Shown here one piece after another: positions 8,481 through 18,007 of a stretch of 64,000 bases of DNA. The notes beneath the pieces were generated by a model, which ran no database searches, was not told the origin of the DNA, and worked only from the letters and a program-made list of their open reading frames with translations. The translations under genes were made by a program, and so were the position numbers. The number at the start of each line of letters is the position of its first letter. Within the stretch, counting starts at the first letter, position 1. This DNA is from Capnocytophaga ochracea DSM 7271 (lineage in GTDB: Bacteria; Bacteroidota; Bacteroidia; Flavobacteriales; Flavobacteriaceae): positions 1,528,501-1,592,500 of the forward strand of contig NC_013162.1 of the NCBI RefSeq assembly GCF_000023285.1, in the 5' to 3' direction.

Positions 8481-9671
8481 ATGAAAACCATAGACAATTT
8501 TAATTTTGCGGGCAAGAAAGCCCTTATTCGCGTGGACTTTAATGTGCCATTGGACGAAAATTTTAAAGTAACTGATAACACTCGTATTGAGGCTGCGAAA
8601 CCTACTATCGAAAAAATTCTCAAAGATGGAGGAACTGCAGTACTTATGAGCCACTTAGGTCGCCCTAAAGGGGAACGCAACGATAAGTATTCTTTGCGTC
8701 ACATCGTAAGTGAAGTGGAAAAAGTATTAGGTAAAAAAGTGATTTTTGTAGATGATTGCGTAGGCGAAGTAGCCGAAAAAGCGGTAGCAGCTGCTCCTGC
8801 TGGTAGTGTGGTATTACTTGAAAACTTGCGTTTTCATAAGGAAGAAGAAAAAGGAGATGAAGCATTCTCTAAACAGCTTGCTAAACTCGGAGATATTTAC
8901 GTGAACGATGCTTTTGGTACCGCTCACCGCGCTCACGCTTCGACTACTATTGTAGCGAAATTCTTCCCTAACCAGAAATGCTTTGGATACCTTCTTGCTA
9001 AAGAAATTGAAAGTATCGAAAAAGTGATGAAAACCGGCGAAAAACCTGTAACTGCTATCCTTGGTGGTTCTAAGGTTTCTTCTAAAATCACTATTATCGA
9101 AAATATCTTAGATAAAGTGAACCACCTTATCATAGGTGGGGGTATGGCTTATACTTTCATCAAAGCACAAGGCGGAAAAGTAGGTAGTTCTATCTGCGAA
9201 GACGATAAACTTGACCTTGCACTTGATATCCTTGCCAAAGCCAAAGCTAAAGGAGTAGAAGTACACTTGCCTATAGACGTAGTAGCTGCTGACGCTTTTG
9301 ATAACAACGCCAAAACACAAGTAGTACCTGTAAATGCTATTCCCGATGGTTGGGAAGGATTGGACGCAGGACCTAAGACTCTTGAAAACATCAAATCGGT
9401 ATTGCTTAAATCAAAAACTATTTTGTGGAATGGTCCTATCGGAGTATTTGAAATGCCTAACTTCGCTAAAGGTACCATTGCCGTAGGTGATTACGTGGCT
9501 GAAGCTACTAAAAAAGGTGCTTTCTCACTCGTAGGAGGTGGCGACTCAGTAGCTGCTGTAAAACAATTTGGTTTTGAGCATAAAGTAAGTTATGTTTCTA
9601 CCGGTGGTGGAGCGATGCTTGAAAGCCTTGAAGGATTGGTACTTCCTGGTATTGCAGCTATTAACGAATAG
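8481..9671 (+). CDS. pgk: Phosphoglycerate kinase
   Basis: This 396-residue enzyme is of normal length. The N-terminal RVDFNVPLD, the substrate loop SHLGRPKG, the [12 protein letters not shown] segment and the C-terminal [13 protein letters not shown] nucleotide-binding motif are all present. It catalyses 1,3-bisphosphoglycerate + ADP to 3-phosphoglycerate + ATP in glycolysis. It stands alone between its own promoter and a terminator at 9691. Confidence 0.98.
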   Translation: MKTIDNFNFAGKKALIRVDFNVPLDENFKVTDNTRIEAAKPTIEKILKDGGTAVLMSHLGRPKGERNDKYSLRHIVSEVEKVLGKKVIFVDDCVGEVAEKAVAAAPAGSVVLLENLRFHKEEEKGDEAFSKQLAKLGDIYVNDAFGTAHRAHASTTIVAKFFPNQKCFGYLLAKEIESIEKVMKTGEKPVTAILGGSKVSSKITIIENILDKVNHLIIGGGMAYTFIKAQGGKVGSSICEDDKLDLALDILAKAKAKGVEVHLPIDVVAADAFDNNAKTQVVPVNAIPDGWEGLDAGPKTLENIKSVLLKSKTILWNGPIGVFEMPNFAKGTIAVGDYVAEATKKGAFSLVGGGDSVAAVKQFGFEHKVSYVSTGGGAMLESLEGLVLPGIAAINE

Positions 9672-9690
9672 TTAAAATATAGAAAAAGAA

Positions 9691-9726
9691 AAAGAGGTAA
9701 CTAAAAATTAACTTAGTTGCCTCTTT
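9691..9726. terminator. Bidirectional terminator between pgk and the PiT gene
   Basis: A 14-bp stem (9691-9704 with 9713-9726, one G-U pair) with an 8-nt loop is followed by TTTTTT on the plus strand and by an A/T-rich run on the minus strand. Confidence 0.85.
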
Positions 9727-9738
9727 TTTATATCTTCA

Positions 9739-12030
9739 TTATTTCTTCCCTGTTACTTGGGTGATAAGGTTCATTTTCTTCTTCTTATTTTGCTGTTTTT
9801 GGTATTCATCGAACTGCATTAGCAAGTTGTTATTAGCACGGATGAGCGCATTGGTTTCTAATAAAATACTAAAATATAATTTAGTAGTTTTATGACTGGT
9901 TTCGGTAGTGCGAATACGGTCGATTTGTTTTTGTACCATCTTTGACACTTCGTTTTTCAACACCTTACAATCTTCGAAAATTACGTGTAACTTGTTATAG
10001 TCTGAACCTTTGAATATTTCAGCTTCTGCCTTAAACACATCTTCCATCTTATCGGAAATGTATTTTAAGTCACGTAGCTGATTAAATTTGAGGTTCTTGT
10101 GATTGTTGTTTACGTGTTCATAACTATTGAGTGTGATAGCGGTGAGACATTGTGCCATATCCTGCAAACAGTCCAAAATAAGGATATAAAACTTGCTGGA
10201 CGCCACAGAACTTTCATTCAGCGATTTGATAAAGTAGTACACATTACCTTTCAGCTCATCGAGTTCTTTTTCGAGTTTTTTAGCATTCTTTTTGTTTTTG
10301 GTGAGTTTGCCTAAATCTTGAGTACCGAGATTCTTCACCACTTTGCTATAAAGCTGGTCGATGCGGAAAATCGTTTCGGATACATAGTTGGAGCTTTCTT
10401 TGATGACACCGCCAATGGTAGCCAAGTCGGCACGCTCAAAGCGTTTGCCTTGTGCTTTGGCTTTCTGTTTATTGCGGTAGATAATTGCGTTGCGAATGAG
10501 CACAAAGCCTACTACCATTATCATCACAATAAGCCCAATCACGCTTCCGTAATACAATATGCCTGCTACTAAAAATGCCCCGATAAAGGCAACAATAGCT
10601 GTTAAAAACCAACCGCCGATTACGTTCAGTACCCCTGCCACGCGATATACAGCACTATCGCGCCCCCAAGCTCTATCGGCAAGGGAAGAACCCATTGCCA
10701 CCATAAAGGTTACATAAGTAGTAGAAAGAGGGAGCTTAAAGGAAGTACCAATGGCAATCAAACTACTGGATACCACGAGGTTAATAGCAGCACGCACAAG
10801 GTCGAAAGCAGGAAGGTCTTCTTCTTTTACATTAGGGTCAGGTTCAGGTTTTTCAAAACGGTGGTCTATTTTGTTGCTAATCGACTTTGGCATTATGAAG
10901 TTTACGGCATTGGCACAAATCACTGTAATACGCACCAAGAATCGCGATAAGAAGTTAGAAGAAAACTTCTCTTCACCTCCTTCGTTTTGACGAGATAGAT
11001 TGACGCCTGTATCAATCACGTGACGTGCTTTTTTGGAAAACCAAAGAGTGAGAATCATCACAAAACCGGTGAAAAATAGCAATGCGGTAGGAGTAGAGAT
11101 TTGCCCATCGGCTAAAGCACCCATTAACAAGCCGTCGTGAGCTACTCCTGAATTATGCCATATATCATACGACTGATAAGCCGCTACGGGTACCCCTATG
11201 AAGTTCACTAAGTCGTTACCCGCAAAAGCCATTGCCAAAGCAAAAGTACCGCTGAGGATAATTACCCTAAAAATATTTACTTTCATACGGATAAGCACTT
11301 GTGAGAGCACCGAATAGAAAATAAAACAGCCAATGAGTAGTGGCACTATATTCGTGTCTATCCACGCAATGGCTTCTTTAGGAATGAAAGCGACGTCTTT
11401 GAGACCTTTAAAGATAATGAAGTAGGAAAGCCCCGTAAGCGAGAGCCCGCCGAACACGCCTCCTACATATTTTACATTTTCTTGATATTTAAATGAGAAT
11501 ACTAATCGGGCTAAGTATTGTACTATCGTACCGACTGTAAAGGCGATGGCTACCGAGGTGAAAATACCGGTGATAATTTTGCCTGCTTCGCTTGTATTGA
11601 TATAGTTGAAAGCGTTAAAAAGCGATTCGTCACTCATAAACGTTTTGATAGTGGCGACACACATCGCAGCGCCCAAGAGTTCGAATACGATAGAAACGGT
11701 TGTGGAAGTAGGTAGACCGATAGAGTTGAAGAGGTCGAAGAGGAGGATATCGGCAAGAATAACCGACATAAAGATAACCATTACCTCATCGAAATAGAAG
11801 AGCTGAGGGTTAAAGATGCCTTTACGTGCGATTTCCATCATTCCGCTAGAAAAGACGGCACCAATGGCTACCCCCACGCTGGCGACTATCATAATGGTGC
11901 GAATGGTGGCTACTTTGGAGCCTACGGCAGAGTTAAGAAAGTTAGCTGCATCGTTACTCACACCCACCACCAAATCGATAACGGCGAGCACCAAGAACAC
12001 GAACAGCATAAAGATGTACACCTGTTCCAT
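9739..12030 (-). CDS. PiT-family inorganic phosphate transporter with cytosolic C-terminal domain
   Basis: This protein has 763 residues. Both PiT signature repeats are recognisable: GVSNDAANFLNSAVGSKV near the N terminus and FAGNDLVNFIGVPV in the middle, along with a typical STTYVTFMVAMGSSLADRAW segment. About 11 membrane segments occupy the first 530 residues. The last 220 residues are hydrophilic, helical and Lys-rich, resembling the PhoU-like tail found on Bacteroidota PiT proteins. It probably imports phosphate, coupled to protons or sodium. The long size compared with roughly 330-500 residues for simple PiT proteins is explained by this tail. Monocistronic. Confidence 0.88.
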   Translation of the reverse strand: MEQVYIFMLFVFLVLAVIDLVVGVSNDAANFLNSAVGSKVATIRTIMIVASVGVAIGAVFSSGMMEIARKGIFNPQLFYFDEVMVIFMSVILADILLFDLFNSIGLPTSTTVSIVFELLGAAMCVATIKTFMSDESLFNAFNYINTSEAGKIITGIFTSVAIAFTVGTIVQYLARLVFSFKYQENVKYVGGVFGGLSLTGLSYFIIFKGLKDVAFIPKEAIAWIDTNIVPLLIGCFIFYSVLSQVLIRMKVNIFRVIILSGTFALAMAFAGNDLVNFIGVPVAAYQSYDIWHNSGVAHDGLLMGALADGQISTPTALLFFTGFVMILTLWFSKKARHVIDTGVNLSRQNEGGEEKFSSNFLSRFLVRITVICANAVNFIMPKSISNKIDHRFEKPEPDPNVKEEDLPAFDLVRAAINLVVSSSLIAIGTSFKLPLSTTYVTFMVAMGSSLADRAWGRDSAVYRVAGVLNVIGGWFLTAIVAFIGAFLVAGILYYGSVIGLIVMIMVVGFVLIRNAIIYRNKQKAKAQGKRFERADLATIGGVIKESSNYVSETIFRIDQLYSKVVKNLGTQDLGKLTKNKKNAKKLEKELDELKGNVYYFIKSLNESSVASSKFYILILDCLQDMAQCLTAITLNSYEHVNNNHKNLKFNQLRDLKYISDKMEDVFKAEAEIFKGSDYNKLHVIFEDCKVLKNEVSKMVQKQIDRIRTTETSHKTTKLYFSILLETNALIRANNNLLMQFDEYQKQQNKKKKMNLITQVTGKK

Positions 12031-12053
12031 AACACTATATCAGTTTTATGGGG

Positions 12054-12083
12054 CAAAAGTACGAAACATTTTTTAATTAGCAA
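12054..12083 (-). promoter_or_regulatory. Promoter of the PiT gene
   Basis: On the minus strand TTG (12081-12083) is followed after 19 bp by TACTTTTG (12054-12061). The -33 region reads TTGCTAATT, the extended form discussed in the findings. Confidence 0.8.
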
Positions 12084-12204
12084 AATGGGGGTTAGGTTTT
12101 ACTAATTGAGGGTTAGTAATTAGATTTTTTGGAGTATCGTAAGATATCAAAAGATAACGGAAGAGGTAATACAGGTAAAAGGTAAAAGATGAGAGGTAAA
12201 ATGG

Positions 12205-12485
12205 GTATGGTTAGCTTATAGAGAGCTTATAGGAAGCTTATACGAATCTTGGACGATTGTTATAGAAAGGGTATATAAATAATTGATTCATAATATAATA
12301 CAGCGATGTAAAAAATGGTAAAAAAGGGGTTTCGAGGCGAAAGAAAGAGGAATAGGTACTAGGCCTTAGGCCATAGGCACTAGGAGGGAGTGTGACGGAA
12401 AAGGGAAGAGATAATTAGAGAATTAGCAAATTAGAAAATTAGTAAATGGGGAAGTATGAGGTCTTAGGCAATAGGCAGTAGGGGA
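12205..12485 (+). repeat. Dispersed repeat, copy B (long form)
   Basis: The 11-bp-unit block lies at 12213-12278. The core continues to the small inverted repeat TTTCGAGGCGAAA near 12331-12343. A 7-bp-period tail (taggtac, taggcct, taggcca, taggcac) then follows, and the homology with copy D at 55468 extends to about 12485. Confidence 0.8.
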
Positions 12486-12795
12486 AAAACCTCTCCCTAG
12501 CCCTCTCAATGAGGGGGAATGTGGCGAGTCATTTATTCGGTAAGCCCCCGAACCCCCGAAGGGGGACAAGCTGGAAAAGGAGACAAACCTCCTCCTTTAC
12601 ACATACTCTGCTCTCGCGGTACACATACCCAGCTATTGCTGGCTATCTTCAAAAAAGGAATTGTAGCGACCAAAGGGGAGTTATCAGATGTTTGAGAGAG
12701 ACTCGCAGGAGAGGGACAATAGAGACGCAAGGGGAGTTGTGGTGATGATCATATCGGACTAATGTTGATTAATGTGAGTTTGATAGTCTATTTTA
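12486..12795. other. Gene-free stretch with composite repeat debris
   Basis: No gene is supported here. The stretch is richer in G and C than the surroundings and carries short motifs also seen near 24670-24740 (gagggggaatgt-gcga, acacatact-tc). The open frames on both strands have no recognisable protein features, so I treat it as non-coding. Confidence 0.5.
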
Positions 12796-12825
12796 TTGCT
12801 AATTGTAAATTGTTTTGTATCTTTG
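12796..12825 (+). promoter_or_regulatory. Promoter of the arylsulfatase gene
   Basis: TTG at 12796-12798, continued as TTGCTAATT, lies 19 bp before TATCTTTG at 12818-12825. Confidence 0.8.
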
Positions 12826-12867
12826 TCCCATTAATGATTAACCATTTATAACTCATTATTAACTATT

Positions 12868-14310
12868 ATGAAATATTTACTATTCAGTCTTTTAGCTTCC
12901 TTATGCACCATAGGAGTCAAGGCGCAAGAAAAACTTCCTAATGTTATCTTTATTTTGGCTGACGATTTAGGTTACGGCGATATAGAGCCTTACGGTCAGC
13001 AAATTATCAAAACACCCCAACTCAGCAAACTCGCTGATGAAGGAATGAAGTTTACTCAGTTTTATACAGGTACATCTGTGTGCGCGCCCTCTCGCGCTTC
13101 GTTTATTACAGGGCAAACTACGGGTGAAACGCACATACGCGGTAATGAAGAAGTGCGTGAGCCAGTAGATGGGCAAGCACCTTTACTTGCTAACGACCCA
13201 TCGGTAGCACAACTTTTTAAGAAAGCAGGCTATAATACGGGTTGTTTTGGTAAATGGGGTTTAGGTATCGTTCCTTCCGAAGGGAATCCGCTAAAACAAG
13301 GGTTTGATACTTTTTTTGGTTATAACTCGCAGTTCCGCGCTCATCGTCGTTATCCTGCTTTCTTATGGCACGACAATGAAAAGGTGCTCATTCCCGAAAA
13401 CGGAAATTATGAGCGCCAAGAGGTTTATGGCGAAGACCTCATACAAGAAAAAATATTGGATTATATAGGCAAACAAACAGCTGAAAAGCCTTTCTTTATG
13501 TGGCTTACTTATACACTTCCACACGCCGAATTGGTAGTGCCTCACGACAGTATTTACGCTTCGTACGAATATCTTCCCAAGAAACCTTATAAAGGGGTAG
13601 ATTACGACAAGATTACTCCTAAACCTTTTGGCTGGGCAGGTTATATGTCGCAACCGCATACTTATGCCACTTATGCGGCTATGGTGAGTCGGTTAGACAA
13701 GTATTTGGGAGAAATACGCAAGCTCCTTAAAGTTAAAGGGCTTGATGAGGATACCATTATTATCTTTGCGAGCGACAATGGGGCACATCGCGAAGGTGGT
13801 GCTGACCCTAAGTTCTTCAACTCCTCAGCAGGATTGAGAGGTATTAAACGCGACTTGTACGAAGGCGGTATACGTACCCCTTACATTGTGTATTGGAAAG
13901 GCAAGATAAAGGCAGGTAGCGTAAGCGACCACATAGGGGCTTTTTGGGATATGATGCCTACCTTTGCTGAGATTACGCATCAGAAGTATGTACCCAATAG
14001 GCATCAGGTGTCGTTTTTACCTACGCTTTTAGGGAAGAAACAACAGCAACAGCATAAATACCTTTATTGGGAGTTTCACGAAATGGGAGGTAGACAAGCA
14101 GTGCGTTATAAAAACTGGAAAGGAGTACGCCTAAACGTGAATAAAGATAAAAAGGCTCCTATTGAGTTGTACGACCTTACTACTGACCCTGCTGAACAGC
14201 ACAACCTCGCCGAGAAATATCCTAAGATAGTGAAGAAAATAGAGCGATTTATGGAACAAAGCCATACGCGCTCAGAGCTCTTTCCTTTTGATTGGGAGGC
14301 AAAGAAATAA
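12868..14310 (+). CDS. Exported arylsulfatase (S1-family sulfatase)
   Basis: This 480-residue protein begins with a signal peptide (MKYLLFSLLASLCTIGVKAQ). ILADDLGYGD provides calcium ligands and CAPSR, with Cys72, is the cysteine-type site that is oxidised to formylglycine; a second conserved block, FGKWGLG, and ASDNGAHREGG follow. It would hydrolyse sulfate esters in the periplasm or at the cell surface. The C-terminal DLTTDPAEQHNLA motif is typical of S1 sulfatases. Activity needs an anaerobic sulfatase-maturing enzyme, which is not encoded in this window. There is no lipobox. It stands alone, about 33 kb from the PUL, and the substrate cannot be assigned. Confidence 0.93.
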   Translation: MKYLLFSLLASLCTIGVKAQEKLPNVIFILADDLGYGDIEPYGQQIIKTPQLSKLADEGMKFTQFYTGTSVCAPSRASFITGQTTGETHIRGNEEVREPVDGQAPLLANDPSVAQLFKKAGYNTGCFGKWGLGIVPSEGNPLKQGFDTFFGYNSQFRAHRRYPAFLWHDNEKVLIPENGNYERQEVYGEDLIQEKILDYIGKQTAEKPFFMWLTYTLPHAELVVPHDSIYASYEYLPKKPYKGVDYDKITPKPFGWAGYMSQPHTYATYAAMVSRLDKYLGEIRKLLKVKGLDEDTIIIFASDNGAHREGGADPKFFNSSAGLRGIKRDLYEGGIRTPYIVYWKGKIKAGSVSDHIGAFWDMMPTFAEITHQKYVPNRHQVSFLPTLLGKKQQQQHKYLYWEFHEMGGRQAVRYKNWKGVRLNVNKDKKAPIELYDLTTDPAEQHNLAEKYPKIVKKIERFMEQSHTRSELFPFDWEAKK

Positions 14311-14337
14311 AACTTACTAAGGAGGAAGAATGATAAC

Positions 14338-14380
14338 TTAAAAGCCTTTACCTAAATACTGATTAGGTAAAGGCTTTTAA
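14338..14380. terminator. Bidirectional terminator
   Basis: A perfect 18-bp stem (14338-14355 with 14363-14380) with a 7-nt loop lies between the convergent arylsulfatase and MFS genes. Confidence 0.9.
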
Positions 14381-14422
14381 GTATGAGTATTATAGATCTT
14401 AAAAATGCTCTAAGAAGTAGGT

Positions 14423-15706
14423 TTAATGAGCTTTTTCATCTATTTTATTCTGCTTGGAGTCATAAGTAAAAGGCACTTTCCAAGTGATTAATAGTGCAGG
14501 AATAGTGCAAATCATTACCAATAAGAAGAAGTGTTGATATCCTAAATATTTACTGAGGAAACCACTAATCATACCAGGAACCATCACTCCTAAGTTCATC
14601 AGGCTATTGGCGAAAGCATAGTGAGCCATTTGGTATTTACCAGGAGCTATTTGTTGCATCATAAAGAGGGTAAGACCTACAAAACCGAAGCCATAACCAA
14701 AGTACTCACCTACAATTCCCAAAGCAATAGTAGGCAAGTGAGAGGGCAAGAAATAAGCAAAAAGTAGATACACTACAAATGGAATATTAAAAGCACACGC
14801 CAAAGTGAAAAGAGCTTTGCGCAACCCTACACGAGAGACAAAATAGCCAGCTGAAATAGAGCCTACAATAAAAGCAATAACTCCCGCAGTACCGTATACT
14901 AAGCCATATTCTTGTTCGATGAGCCCTAAGCCTCCTTTATCAGTTTTAGCAATGAGGAAAAGAGGAGCTATCTTCATTGCTAACCCTTCTGCAAAACGGT
15001 ATAAGAAGATAAAAAACAAATAATAAAAAATATATTTCTTTCGGAAGAAAGCTACAAAAATACCCCATAGTTCTTTCATTTTTACATTAAAATCACCAGC
15101 TTGCTGAGGTTTAGTATCTTTTGGCAAAGCATAAAGGTGATATAGACCTACGAGACCTAAAATAGTAGCACAAATGCTAAGAATCAGTTGCCAAGAAGCA
15201 ATTACACTCATTCCTTTTGCTTTTACGAGCCAACCTGCTAAGAAGATAAGACCACCATTGGCAAGCACTTTTGCTAAGTTGTAGAAAGCACCTTGCCAGC
15301 CAGAATATACACTTTGGGTAGCTGTGTCCAATTGTTCCATATACATTCCGTCACCTGCAATATCGTGAGTAGAACCGCTAAGGGCAATCACTCCTAATAA
15401 GGCTAAACACACAGTGAAAAAGTTGGGCAGAGGTAACGAAAAGACAATACAACCGAATAAAGCTGCTGATACTAATTCGGTAATGACAATATATTGTTTT
15501 TTAGTACCATAGAGCTCCATTATTACACTGATAATAGGTTTTAAAGACCAAGGTAAGATGAGTAAAGAAGTCCAAAAAGCGTTCTGGTCGTCAGGAATAC
15601 CTAATCCTTTGAAGATAATAGGAAAAACTAATGAAAGCATCACAAAGGGAAGCCCCATAGCGAAATAGGTGGTAGGCACCCAAGTAATAGGATTTTTCTT
15701 TTTCAT
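14423..15706 (-). CDS. AmpG-like major facilitator transporter
   Basis: This 427-residue protein has about 12 hydrophobic segments. The opening GLPFVMLSLVFPIIFKGLGI and LPWSLKPIISVIMELYG resemble the first loop of AmpG/PAT-family carriers, which move muropeptides or acetyl-CoA-type substrates into the cytosol. A general sugar or peptide MFS role cannot be excluded. It stands alone, with its own promoter at 15743-15772, and is convergent with the arylsulfatase gene. Function beyond MFS membership is inference. Confidence 0.75.
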   Translation of the reverse strand: MKKKNPITWVPTTYFAMGLPFVMLSLVFPIIFKGLGIPDDQNAFWTSLLILPWSLKPIISVIMELYGTKKQYIVITELVSAALFGCIVFSLPLPNFFTVCLALLGVIALSGSTHDIAGDGMYMEQLDTATQSVYSGWQGAFYNLAKVLANGGLIFLAGWLVKAKGMSVIASWQLILSICATILGLVGLYHLYALPKDTKPQQAGDFNVKMKELWGIFVAFFRKKYIFYYLFFIFLYRFAEGLAMKIAPLFLIAKTDKGGLGLIEQEYGLVYGTAGVIAFIVGSISAGYFVSRVGLRKALFTLACAFNIPFVVYLLFAYFLPSHLPTIALGIVGEYFGYGFGFVGLTLFMMQQIAPGKYQMAHYAFANSLMNLGVMVPGMISGFLSKYLGYQHFFLLVMICTIPALLITWKVPFTYDSKQNKIDEKAH

Positions 15707-15742
15707 AATGGTTGTTTATATTACTTCATTTTAAAAATCAGA

Positions 15743-15772
15743 CAAAAGTACAAAATAATTACAAATTGGCAA
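15743..15772 (-). promoter_or_regulatory. Promoter of the MFS gene
   Basis: On the minus strand TTG (15770-15772), continued as TTGCCAATT, precedes TACTTTTG (15743-15750) by 19 bp. Confidence 0.8.
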
Positions 15773-15849
15773 GTTAACAGATTAGCAAGTTTGAAAATAC
15801 CCTAAATATACCAAAATAACTTATCAATTAAGTACTTTAAGTGCAGTTA

Positions 15850-16446
15850 TTATTCTTTTGTTTTCTTAGCATTCATTGCTTTATAGAAGGCAGCGCGACT
15901 GAGAGGCTCATAGCTATCGGCTTCTCCTAACAAGCGTTGCTGGTCGTTAGACACTTTGCGAAAACTATAATTAGCGAGGTTGCCAGTACGCGTACAAACA
16001 GCGTGTACCTTAGTAACATACTCGGCAGTAGCCATCAAGAAGGGCATAGGTCCGAAAGGCTTTCCTTTATAGTCCATATCGAGTCCTGCTACGATTACAC
16101 GTACCCCGCGATTGGCGAGCTCATTGCACACGTGTACTATCTCGTCGTCGAAAAACTGTGCTTCGTCTATACCCACCACATCGCAACCATCGGCAAGAAG
16201 CATAATGCTGGCGGCGGCTTCTACGGGTGTAGAAGGAATTTCATTGGCGTTGTGCGATACGATGTTGGTATCATCATAACGCGTGTCGAAACTGGGTTTA
16301 AAAATCTCTACCTTCTGTTTTGCAAATTGGGCACGACGTAATCGGCGAATCAGTTCTTCGGTTTTGCCTGAGAACATCGACCCGCATATTACTTCTATCC
16401 AGCCTGTCTTTTCGTTGTTATTTACAGTATTCTCTAAAAACATCAC
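15850..16446 (-). CDS. tdk: Thymidine kinase
   Basis: This 198-residue type II thymidine kinase has a P-loop GSMFSGKTEEL, the Walker-B-like GIDEAQFFDDE and the C-terminal substrate-binding region with YVTKVHAVCTRTGNLANYS. In most bacteria this last region contains a C-x2-C pair for zinc; here the second Cys is replaced (CTRTG), so one zinc ligand is missing, a variation I believe is found in other Flavobacteria (not checked). It salvages thymidine to dTMP. The start lies immediately after the stop of the DUF3078 gene with no intergenic base, so the two are translationally coupled. Confidence 0.93.
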   Translation of the reverse strand: MMFLENTVNNNEKTGWIEVICGSMFSGKTEELIRRLRRAQFAKQKVEIFKPSFDTRYDDTNIVSHNANEIPSTPVEAAASIMLLADGCDVVGIDEAQFFDDEIVHVCNELANRGVRVIVAGLDMDYKGKPFGPMPFLMATAEYVTKVHAVCTRTGNLANYSFRKVSNDQQRLLGEADSYEPLSRAAFYKAMNAKKTKE

Positions 16447-17466
16447 TTAAAAAGTATATAGTACTCCTACTCCTAATACTTGCTTGAATTGAGTGCGCGC
16501 GCCATAGTTGTACACTTCACCATTAGGTGCTTTGTAGGAATAAAACTTCACATCGTCGTCGTATTTGATATGCACCCCTATACGCGCTTGCACGTAACTA
16601 TTTACCTTTAAGTTGAGATTAGTTTCCCAATCCACATCTATATTTCCGAAGTTTTTAAGGTAATCGCCATAGAAGTTGAAGGAAGTATTGAGTATCATAT
16701 TCTCCATCACTTTCTTGTCCCAGCGACCGGACACTGAAAAACCCAGTTCGTTATGAGTACGCTTACCTTTCTTCAGAATAGTACCGTCAGGAGCACGCTG
16801 GGCTCTTTCTACCCCGAAAGCACCTTCATCGGCTAAACGTTGGTCGAGTACAGCAGTAGTTTTAAGCGTGATAGGCGAAAGGAAAATACTGAATTTTATC
16901 TTTGAAGGCGCATATTCAGTACCCAAACCAAAGGTGATATAAGCAGGGGCAAAGAATTTGGAGATAGGTTTTTCTACATCGGGATAGTTGTACCCGTTGC
17001 TGATTTGTGAAAGAAACTGATAGCGCGCCGTGTAATACCAAAACGACTGTGAGTCGCCTCGATAGCCAAACGATGAGATGAGTGAGAGTTTATCGTCGGT
17101 CTTGCGCACTTCGCGTCCTTTTTGAGCATTAATACCGTAGTTGATTTCTAATTCGTTGTCCCAAAAGAAAGTGCGTTCGGTATAACGGCGACGGAATTTG
17201 GCATTAAATATCCCCGAAATAGAACTTTCTCCTCCTGCACTCCAATTAGAAAAAGCTACCTCGCTCATATTAAGGCTCACTTGATTGAATTTGAACCATT
17301 TTTGTTGTGCTAATTTAAAACGGTTGAAAGTGAACTTTAACGCTTCGGTATCTTTCATTACCTTTACCGTATCGGACTTTACAGGGGCTTCGTACGTTCT
17401 TGCTTTGCGCACTTGCCCAAAAGCGGTAAAGGAGGTAAGAAACAGTAGAACAATGAGTTTTTTCAT
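16447..17466 (-). CDS. DUF3078 outer-membrane-type protein
   Basis: This 339-residue exported protein begins with the signal peptide MKKLIVLLFLTSFTAFGQ. The body is rich in Trp, Tyr and Phe with alternating polar residues (for example VALSNMSEVAFSNWSAGGESS-like and TYTARYQFLSQISNGY-like stretches), consistent with the DUF3078 family of predicted beta-barrels. A role is not known. I choose ATG 17466 because an alternative start at 17499 would sit inside the promoter at 17497-17504. It is the first gene of a probable two-gene operon with tdk. Confidence 0.8.
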   Translation of the reverse strand: MKKLIVLLFLTSFTAFGQVRKARTYEAPVKSDTVKVMKDTEALKFTFNRFKLAQQKWFKFNQVSLNMSEVAFSNWSAGGESSISGIFNAKFRRRYTERTFFWDNELEINYGINAQKGREVRKTDDKLSLISSFGYRGDSQSFWYYTARYQFLSQISNGYNYPDVEKPISKFFAPAYITFGLGTEYAPSKIKFSIFLSPITLKTTAVLDQRLADEGAFGVERAQRAPDGTILKKGKRTHNELGFSVSGRWDKKVMENMILNTSFNFYGDYLKNFGNIDVDWETNLNLKVNSYVQARIGVHIKYDDDVKFYSYKAPNGEVYNYGARTQFKQVLGVGVLYTF

Positions 17467-17496
17467 ACAGAGAATCGTGCTAAATATTTCAGGGTG

Positions 17497-17527
17497 CAAA
17501 GGTAATGATAATTTGCTAATTTGGCAA
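17497..17527 (-). promoter_or_regulatory. Promoter of DUF3078-tdk
   Basis: On the minus strand TTG (17525-17527), continued as TTGCCAAATT, precedes TACCTTTG (17497-17504) by 20 bp. The start of the DUF3078 gene is 31 bp downstream. Confidence 0.75.
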
Positions 17528-18007
17528 TTAGCAAATGAACTAATAAATGTAAAATGGAATGAATATAGCTGGTGAATGCTTGACAGACAAAGCGTAATGA
17601 AAATATAATAGTAGGGGAGAGGTATAGAATGAGAAGTAATTATCAGATTAGCAAATTGGAAGCTTGACAGATTGTCGAAAAAATCTTAATGTTTGTTAAA
17701 TGTATGTATTTTCTTCAATTATTAAAAAGAAAAATACAACTTAGTATCTTACACTGTAAAAACAGTTAAAATATTATTATTCAGTTAAATAAAAGATTTA
17801 TCATACTTGTCTCTTCACCGAAGCTTAACCGAAGGAAGAGCGAACCTAAGACGAAGGAAAGACGAACCTAAGACGAAGGAAAGGTGTTAGTTAGTTGAAG
17901 ATCAATAGGAAGAAAGGGCTTTTAAAACTGTTGAGGAAAAAGTGTTAAAAACGTGAAAAGGTTGAAGAAAAAGCAGTTTTTGTTCTTTCACATATTGGCT
18001 TATTTTG
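17528..18007. other. Gene-free stretch upstream of DUF3078 and downstream of dxs
   Basis: No gene is supported. The stretch contains several ATTAGCAAATT-like motifs (17522-17535, 17645-17655), an AT-rich central part and the 11-bp array at 17819-17884. I saw no clear terminator hairpin for dxs. Confidence 0.5.
17819..17884 (+). repeat. 11-bp tandem array (CGAAGGAAAGA type), 6 units
   Basis: Six units in phase: cgaagcttaac, cgaaggaagag, cgaacctaaga, cgaaggaaaga, cgaacctaaga, cgaaggaaagg. Every unit begins with CGAA and is 11 bp long. A related array lies at 55777-55886. Confidence 0.85.

Noticed and set aside
12509-12745. Open frames on both strands in a G/C-richer intergenic stretch
   Set aside because: No recognisable motif; the sequence is made of short pieces also seen in other non-coding stretches.
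17466-17499. Longer start of the DUF3078 gene at 17499
   Set aside because: It lies inside the -7 box at 17497-17504; ATG 17466 gives a clean signal peptide.
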